This document shows, piece after piece, positions 60,001 through 64,000 of a DNA stretch of 64,000 nucleotides (position 1 is the stretch's first letter; every line of letters starts with the position of its first letter). Both the position numbers and the translations under genes were made by a program. Source of the stretch: Apostichopus japonicus (Eukaryota; Echinodermata; Holothuroidea; Aspidochirotida; Stichopodidae); assembly GCF_037975245.1 (NCBI RefSeq), contig NC_092583.1:16202264-16266263 (forward strand), in the 5' to 3' direction. The notes beneath the pieces are model-generated. The model saw nothing but the letters and a program-made list of their open reading frames with translations. It ran no database searches and was not told where the DNA came from.

Positions 60001-63000
60001 TGTTAAATATACAAAGTAGACAAAACAGGTTTACAGCATATAGGAAGATCGTACAAGACTTCGAGTGTACTAGCAAACCTAGCTATAACATATATACCGT
60101 ATGAATATAAATGAACTCGTCCAAATTATGTGACGTCACAACCGAAACATTAACTACCGGTAAATTGGATTATATTCATATTTCTATAAATTAAAAAGGA
60201 AATCAGTTACATGATTATATGAAATATGACACACAATCAAATGACATTAAGATCTCCTAGCGCTAAACAATGTTTAAAAAGGACCTCGTTTTTTGACCCC
60301 CATCCTAAAGTGATCAAGTTTCGCGCAAAACAATAAATTTCGTTTTAAAAGTATAAGTATAGTATTGTTTGTTGATGTTTGGGCTTATAGTATTGGCCTA
60401 TTGGCACAGACAGACAGACAGACAGACAGAGAATCTATTCCATGTAGCTGGTGACGGCTGGAAAACAACATGAGTGACATTGGGCACCGTATTACAGTAC
60501 GTGGTCTTCTTTCTTGTTCACAAATGAATCACTGTTTAGTTTTACCCCAGAGCGAAAAATCATAGTACTTGTTGGATAGCGTTATTAAAGCCAAATATTA
60601 GTAAGGGAATCTTTGTAACTTTTTGACTCTGTTCTACAACTATGATAAGTTTGACCAAAAGAATTGTATTTGACGAAATGGAAGACCCATATGTAATGTT
60701 GTACGTGACGTGAGCAAACACGCATTTTGGTACTTGTCTTGTGAGCTTCTGTTATCAACGTTCACGTCTGGGGCTTTTAGTCCACCCCTACCCCAGCCCA
60801 GATTAAGATGAAGGGGATCAGCTCTTCTCCCTTCCCAACAGCAGACAGAATATTAAAATAACAATATAAAACTGGTGTACAGAACATAAATATGTACAAT
60901 ATTCACGTGGGTACAAAATTCTTCAACATTTCTTTGTCCCCTGGACGGCATAATATCTTACCTCCCACCCCCTCCCCCCGCCTCACACCCATCCCACCAG
61001 TAAATGAATAGTGACTTCACACCTGTAAATAATACGTAGGACCTCTTGCGAGGTCGAACAGGGGTAAACTCCTTTTATTTGAAATAATACCATGCTTTCA
61101 CAGAAAAAGGTATTGCAATTACTCATGGTGTAAATAAAATGTACAGGAAGCGAATACCCATTTCCTGAAAGGACCAAAGAATCTTTTCAATTTGTTACTT
61201 TAATAAGTCTTCGCAATGAACCGTTTACACAAACCGTATAAGTCAATATAGCAGCGATGAATTCGAAGAAAAAAAAGATCATTAACCACAACAACAGATT
61301 ACAGGCATTGACAAAGTAAATAATTACCCTTTGTTCTTTGCTATCCGTACCTTATCATCATTAAGTACATACCGCGCTTTTCATGCAGGTTACGAAAACG
61401 GATATTGCATTGTACAGGATATGTTGCAGATAACAATATCGTGGCGTATCATCTTCGATGGGATACTTATCAATATGGTTTCCTTATCTATCTGTTCTGT
61501 ACAGTATATACATGGTAGATAGGTTGGTCAACACCAAACAAGAGTCCGGAGAGCTACTAAAAACACAGATCCAGAAAGATAACGTGGTCAGCGACAAGGA
61601 GGAGGGGTGGGGAGGGGGAGGGGTATAACCGAGGTAGGATATCGATCGAGAGTGACCGGTCACTCAAGGCACGGTACAGCGAGAACGCTGAATTTGTGAT
61701 GATATGGGTGAGTGAGGTAGCGAAGTACATTATTTTATCCGCATGTGTCTCGAGACCCAATTAGGCCCGGTCCGAGGGACGGTTACTACAACGGGCGCCA
61801 TTTGAAGTCTGCATTCTTATGTATATAATAAAAATGAGAATACCTTATTCGTTTTCTGATATTTTCTGGGCTCCTAATCAACCTGGACCAACAGGGACTT
61901 TAGCCCCCCCCTCCCTCTCCCAACCATCTCATCCGGCCCTTTATATCAGGTTCAAGCAGCTGATGTCGTTTGGTCGTTTATATGTTATTACTCAATGTGC
62001 AATATTGAAATTTGTCAAATTAAAACACACTCCGAGACTATTTAATGAAATGAATGAGTAATTAAATGAATCCAGTTGATTCTAAAATATTTTTCACAGA
62101 AATATATATAATTATATTGATGTTGCAATGACTCAATGGAGGACAACATATTTTTACTTATTCTTCACATTATTCAAATGAAATTTATGGCCATGAAATG
62201 TTAAAATATGACTTTATTATACGGAGGTAAATGGTTTAGGATCGGTTAGTGTCAAACTTAACTTTTCTTGGTTTCATGATTCATTCTACAGATAATTTTC
62301 AATAAAAGTTTAACAAGAAAGTAAATTGACACCCTGCCCATTGTATCAAATTAAAATTCGGCTGAATTTAATATCTGTTCTCAAAACACAGGTTTGGTTA
62401 TCATTTTTTTTTCAGAAATGATTAAAATGGCCCCTATACTGGGGACAAATTGTCTAATATTGGTTTCCTATGTTAGACATTGGTGTATTGCAACGGACCT
62501 CTACTGAATTTCATCAGGAAATAAGCATAAACTTAGTGCAGTGACCATTGTTGCGAGGTAGCCTACCGCGAGTCCGACTTGCGGTAGCCATGACTAGGCT
62601 GTATAGTACATACTGTTTAACGCTTAGAGGGGAGTGATCATTACTCACAACATACGGGATCGAATAGTATACATGCCGATATGCCATGTTCACTACCACA
62701 AATGTCATAGCCTACTCCTATATACAGTTACCAACAGTTCATGTGTTACACACGTGCAGGCCTGCGGTATAGAAGTTCTCAAGACGAATAGCAAGTTACT
62801 GAAAACATGAGTGGTGCCTTATGGTGTCAACAGTAAAAACAGTTATAACGGCAGGTGAAGTTTCTCCCTTCATATTGTCCTTCAACGCCACCCCCACTCC
62901 ACCCCCGTATGAAAATATCATCTATCGGTGCACTCATTATAGGCTACTCTGGACACTCAACATTTGCCATGTGTCACATTTTGTAAGAATAACATGGCAG

Positions 63001-63162
63001 TCAATACCGTACTTAAGTTCCAATAATTTTTGTTGTAAAGTTTGAAACTTGTTAAATTATGCTCATTAACATTCATAGAAACATACCTGACCAGATTCTG
63101 GTTGATCCAAAGGCACAAATAGCTAATATTGCACAAACCCAGTTATTGCGAAGAAATTGCAT
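52535..63162 (-). CDS. Membrane-bound mucin: signal peptide, 17-aa tandem repeats, SEA, EGF, TM
   Basis: Seven exons on the minus strand: 63087-63162, 58841-59971, 57655-57767, 57093-57151, 56605-56780, 55419-55599 and 52535-52751. They total 1953 nt, i.e. 650 residues plus TAA, and every junction is GT-AG with agreeing phase. Order: signal peptide (1-25), Thr/Ser/Pro-rich region with about fifteen 17-residue repeats (roughly 57-314), SEA domain (about 404-500) with GSIIV at 462-466, Cys-rich linker, six-Cys EGF ending at C593, transmembrane helix 603-623, and a cytoplasmic tail starting RCRRRRRR. This is the architecture of vertebrate transmembrane mucins such as MUC3/12/17. Inferred role: a heavily O-glycosylated barrier or sensor at an epithelial surface. 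No single-exon ORF covers it, because the repeat exon lacks a suitable ATG. The last exon could splice onward (see findings). Confidence 0.88.
52755..54665. repeat. 1.9-kb minisatellite with higher-order structure, in mucin intron 6
   Basis: Basic units of about 33-40 bp read CAGTACATACAATGTAAATA then AGAACAAACAAC with variable AAC/AAAC length. Distinct variant blocks (GGTACATAAAATG then GAACAGTTCATAC) recur at 52923, 53251 and 53723, showing duplication of multi-unit blocks. Long minus-strand ORFs rich in Cys, Tyr and Leu across it are artefacts of the repeat; the segment is spliced out between mucin exons 6 and 7. Confidence 0.93.
55045..55400. repeat. CCATTCCAGGC-type degenerate satellite-like tract
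   Basis: Many spaced CCATTCCA and CCAGGCCCC motifs, period roughly 11-22 bp. It ends about 20 bp from the mucin exon 6 donor. Overlapping ORFs in several frames are repeat artefacts. Confidence 0.75.
55419..55599 (-). CDS. Mucin exon 6: Cys-rich linker and most of an EGF domain
   Basis: Acceptor is TATTGCAG; donor is GTAAGG. It encodes [20 protein letters not shown], then a linker and [20 protein letters not shown] followed by EGYEAEC. Four of the six EGF cysteines are here and the last two are in exon 7. Cys spacing C-x7-C-x5-C-x9-C-x-C-x12-C fits an EGF domain. Confidence 0.87.
56381..56490. repeat. 18-bp degenerate tandem repeat
   Basis: Units resemble CTTAGTCCTTAAGACGAC and alternate with CTTAGTCTTCAAGACGG. 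It lies in mucin intron 5. Confidence 0.75.
56605..56780 (-). CDS. Mucin exon 5: SEA cleavage motif and C-terminal half
   Basis: Acceptor is ATTATAG; donor is GTTAGA. The first residues are R-K-GSIIV, matching the G-S-V/I-V-V autoproteolysis motif of SEA domains, then [20 protein letters not shown]. It ends with [12 protein letters not shown] entering the Cys-rich linker. Confidence 0.86.
56912..57070. repeat. (TA)n-rich microsatellite beside mucin exon 4
   Basis: Long TATA runs with interspersed TTTATA and a CACACTCACACA insert. The array ends 22 bp from the exon 4 donor side. ORFs rich in Tyr and Ile are artefacts. Confidence 0.9.
57093..57151 (-). CDS. Mucin exon 4: middle of SEA domain
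   Basis: Acceptor is CTTTCAG; donor is GTAACG. It encodes [19 protein letters not shown] plus a split Arg codon. The helix and strand lead directly into the cleavage loop in the next exon. It is only 59 nt and next to a long (TA)n tract, so it is easy to miss. Confidence 0.84.
57655..57767 (-). CDS. Mucin exon 3: N-terminal half of SEA domain
   Basis: Acceptor is GTCATAG; donor is GTAGGT below 57655. It encodes [20 protein letters not shown], then [18 protein letters not shown]. The alternating hydrophobic strand VVIEIKVL is the first SEA strand. Two Cys in the first helix region may pair. Confidence 0.85.
58249..58435. repeat. Degenerate repeat around ACAGGTGxxAAATCxGGTAAT
   Basis: The motif continuing to GGGAGTATGCTATATTAA occurs near 58249 and 58352, with a partial copy at 58402. 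It lies in mucin intron 2, amid further TAGCTCCAT-type repeats from about 57975. Confidence 0.6.
58841..59971 (-). CDS. Mucin exon 2: Thr/Ser/Pro tandem repeat region
   Basis: Acceptor CAATCAG precedes 59971 and donor GTAGGA follows 58841. The 1131 nt give 376 whole codons with no stop seen. It starts [18 protein letters not shown], runs into about 15 repeats of [17 protein letters not shown], then a non-repeat Thr/Ser-rich stretch ending [14 protein letters not shown]. Such dense Thr/Ser with Pro is a mucin O-glycosylation domain. The 51-bp unit keeps the frame. Confidence 0.87.
59106..59880 (-). repeat. Coding 51-bp tandem repeat of the mucin
   Basis: About 15 units at exact 51-bp spacing (for example anchors at 59285 and 59846, eleven units apart). 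Each encodes [17 protein letters not shown] with few substitutions (Q/E, E/K, L/V, D/N-like changes). No unit breaks the frame. Confidence 0.92.
59972..63086 (-). other. Mucin intron 1
   Basis: The 3.1-kb first intron contains a (GACA)n run at 60410-60432, poly-C/G patches near 60970 and 61600, and a perfect-stem hairpin at 62563-62587. No further exon is required, since the phase (1) matches across it. Confidence 0.6.
60410..60432. repeat. (GACA)n microsatellite
   Basis: Five to six GACA units in mucin intron 1. Confidence 0.9.
63087..63162 (-). CDS. Mucin exon 1: signal peptide
   Basis: The ATG is at 63160-63162 on the minus strand and donor GTATGT follows at 63086. It encodes [20 protein letters not shown] then TRIWS, a typical signal peptide with a short basic N-region and a hydrophobic core. 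It ends in phase 1, which the next exon completes as Val. Confidence 0.85.
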
Positions 63163-64000
63163 TTTTATCGTTTATATGATCAGAGTGCAGTGTTAGGTCC
63201 TGTATAGCTACTTCACGTTATATGCTATATGTGTGTTCGACTACACTGTATTATATGACACAGTGTCTTACACAATACTTAACAATAAACACTGCAAAGT
63301 GTTTGAAATGAAGCTCTTGTCCAAAGGACGAAATTCTGTCATGCGTAGCAAGACAAACTAAGACTGTTTAAAACTGATTGGAAATGTCTATCTCAGAACA
63401 AGCGAGCGAAGATCCGGTATTATGCTACGATTTAAGCCGTTGAATACACATCACTGACGGTTCAGTTAGAGGGTATCGGTGCAGTGTAACCAGTGAGTGA
63501 GCTTTACGAAAAGCATTTGCCCTTTGGCACTCTTTTGTTTACTAAGCCAAGTTCATGCTTACGATCCTCGTGATAAAACTTCTAAGATGACTGTGTCATT
63601 CTTTTCGATAAATATACATCGTACAAAAACAGAGAGTGCAATCACATCGGACAAAATTTGTGTGGGGAGACTTTATTGAGATAGGCTGGGAAATGAGGAG
63701 TATGGGACACGGGCAGGGGCATGCAGGGGCGTAGCCAGGATTTTCAAAGTTGTAGGCACGACTATGTGATCTGAGCGCCACCATCGGTTGGCGCGGAGCG
63801 TACAAGAATTATTTTTGGTTTTACAAAACCCCCAGATGAGCGGAAACGGCCCTTCCCGAGTGCTCATTAAAGTCTGTTAATCAATGATAGGTTTATTTGA
63901 CTGTGGAATATTTCTCAACTGAAATATTATCTGCGTAAACGGGTCCATGTAAGATGTTAAAAAACTGACAAGATCGGATCCTAGTCTTTTTTTCGGCGGG
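63163..64000. other. Upstream flank of the mucin gene
   Basis: It should contain the 5' UTR and promoter on the minus strand, but I see no decisive TATA box or initiator. The end of the window holds a second copy of the GGCGTAGCCA-type element. Confidence 0.4.
63722..63866 (+). mobile_element. Short inverted-repeat DNA element (GGCGTAGCCA-type ends), copy B
   Basis: It starts CAGGGGCGTAGCCAGGATTT and continues to GAGCGCCACCATCGGTTGGC and GGAGCGTACAAGAA, matching the minus strand of 15351-15648. The right end is truncated or diverged. Confidence 0.6.

Overview
This window is animal nuclear DNA: AT-rich, with GT-AG introns, SINE, LINE and Penelope-like debris, many minisatellites and very frequent poly-G/poly-C tracts. 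Gene content and repeat style suggest a marine invertebrate deuterostome. An echinoderm, possibly a sea cucumber, is my best guess, but nothing in the sequence proves the taxon. No rRNA, intact tRNA, CRISPR or bacterial-type feature is visible.

Three protein genes are supported. (1) Positions 4028-17313, + strand: the 3' nine exons of a dual-leucine-zipper kinase (DLK/LZK, MAP3K12/13 family). They cover the end of the kinase domain, the leucine zippers, a long Ser-rich tail, a DLK-type C-terminal hexapeptide (here SDGLSE) and an acidic end. The 5' exons lie before base 1. (2) Positions 43496-44836, + strand: a complete class A GPCR in one coding exon, with an unusual His/Met/Asp-rich extracellular N-terminus. 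(3) Positions 52535-63162, - strand: a seven-exon membrane mucin of 650 residues, made of a signal peptide, a Thr/Pro/Ser-rich region with about fifteen 17-residue repeats, a SEA domain with a GSIIV cleavage motif, an EGF domain, a transmembrane helix and an Arg-rich tail. Its large repeat exon contains no useful ATG, so ORF scans miss it. All exon phases of genes 1 and 3 agree across every junction.

Region by region: 1-4027 is DLK intron with a 38-bp minisatellite. 4028-17313 is the DLK gene, with two tRNA-derived SINEs in its last intron. 17314-27297 is probable 3' UTR and then intergenic DNA. 27298-43045 is a gene-poor transposon graveyard: a 920-bp inverted-repeat element, two copies of a palindromic foldback family, a Penelope-like GIY-YIG fragment, a 473-bp MITE with target duplication, a LINE 3' end plus a second copy of its tail, and a chimeric SINE. 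43046-44836 holds the GPCR. 44837-52534 is non-coding with degenerate tandem repeats. 52535-63162 is the mucin gene, whose introns are also packed with minisatellites.

The three genes have no evident joint pathway: one is a neuronal/stress MAP kinase kinase kinase, one an orphan receptor and one an epithelial surface mucin. The most novel points are the metal-binding-like receptor ectodomain, the tandem-repeat mucin, a SINE 3' domain with a conserved cUUCGg hairpin, and a possible SINE-derived alternative last exon of DLK.
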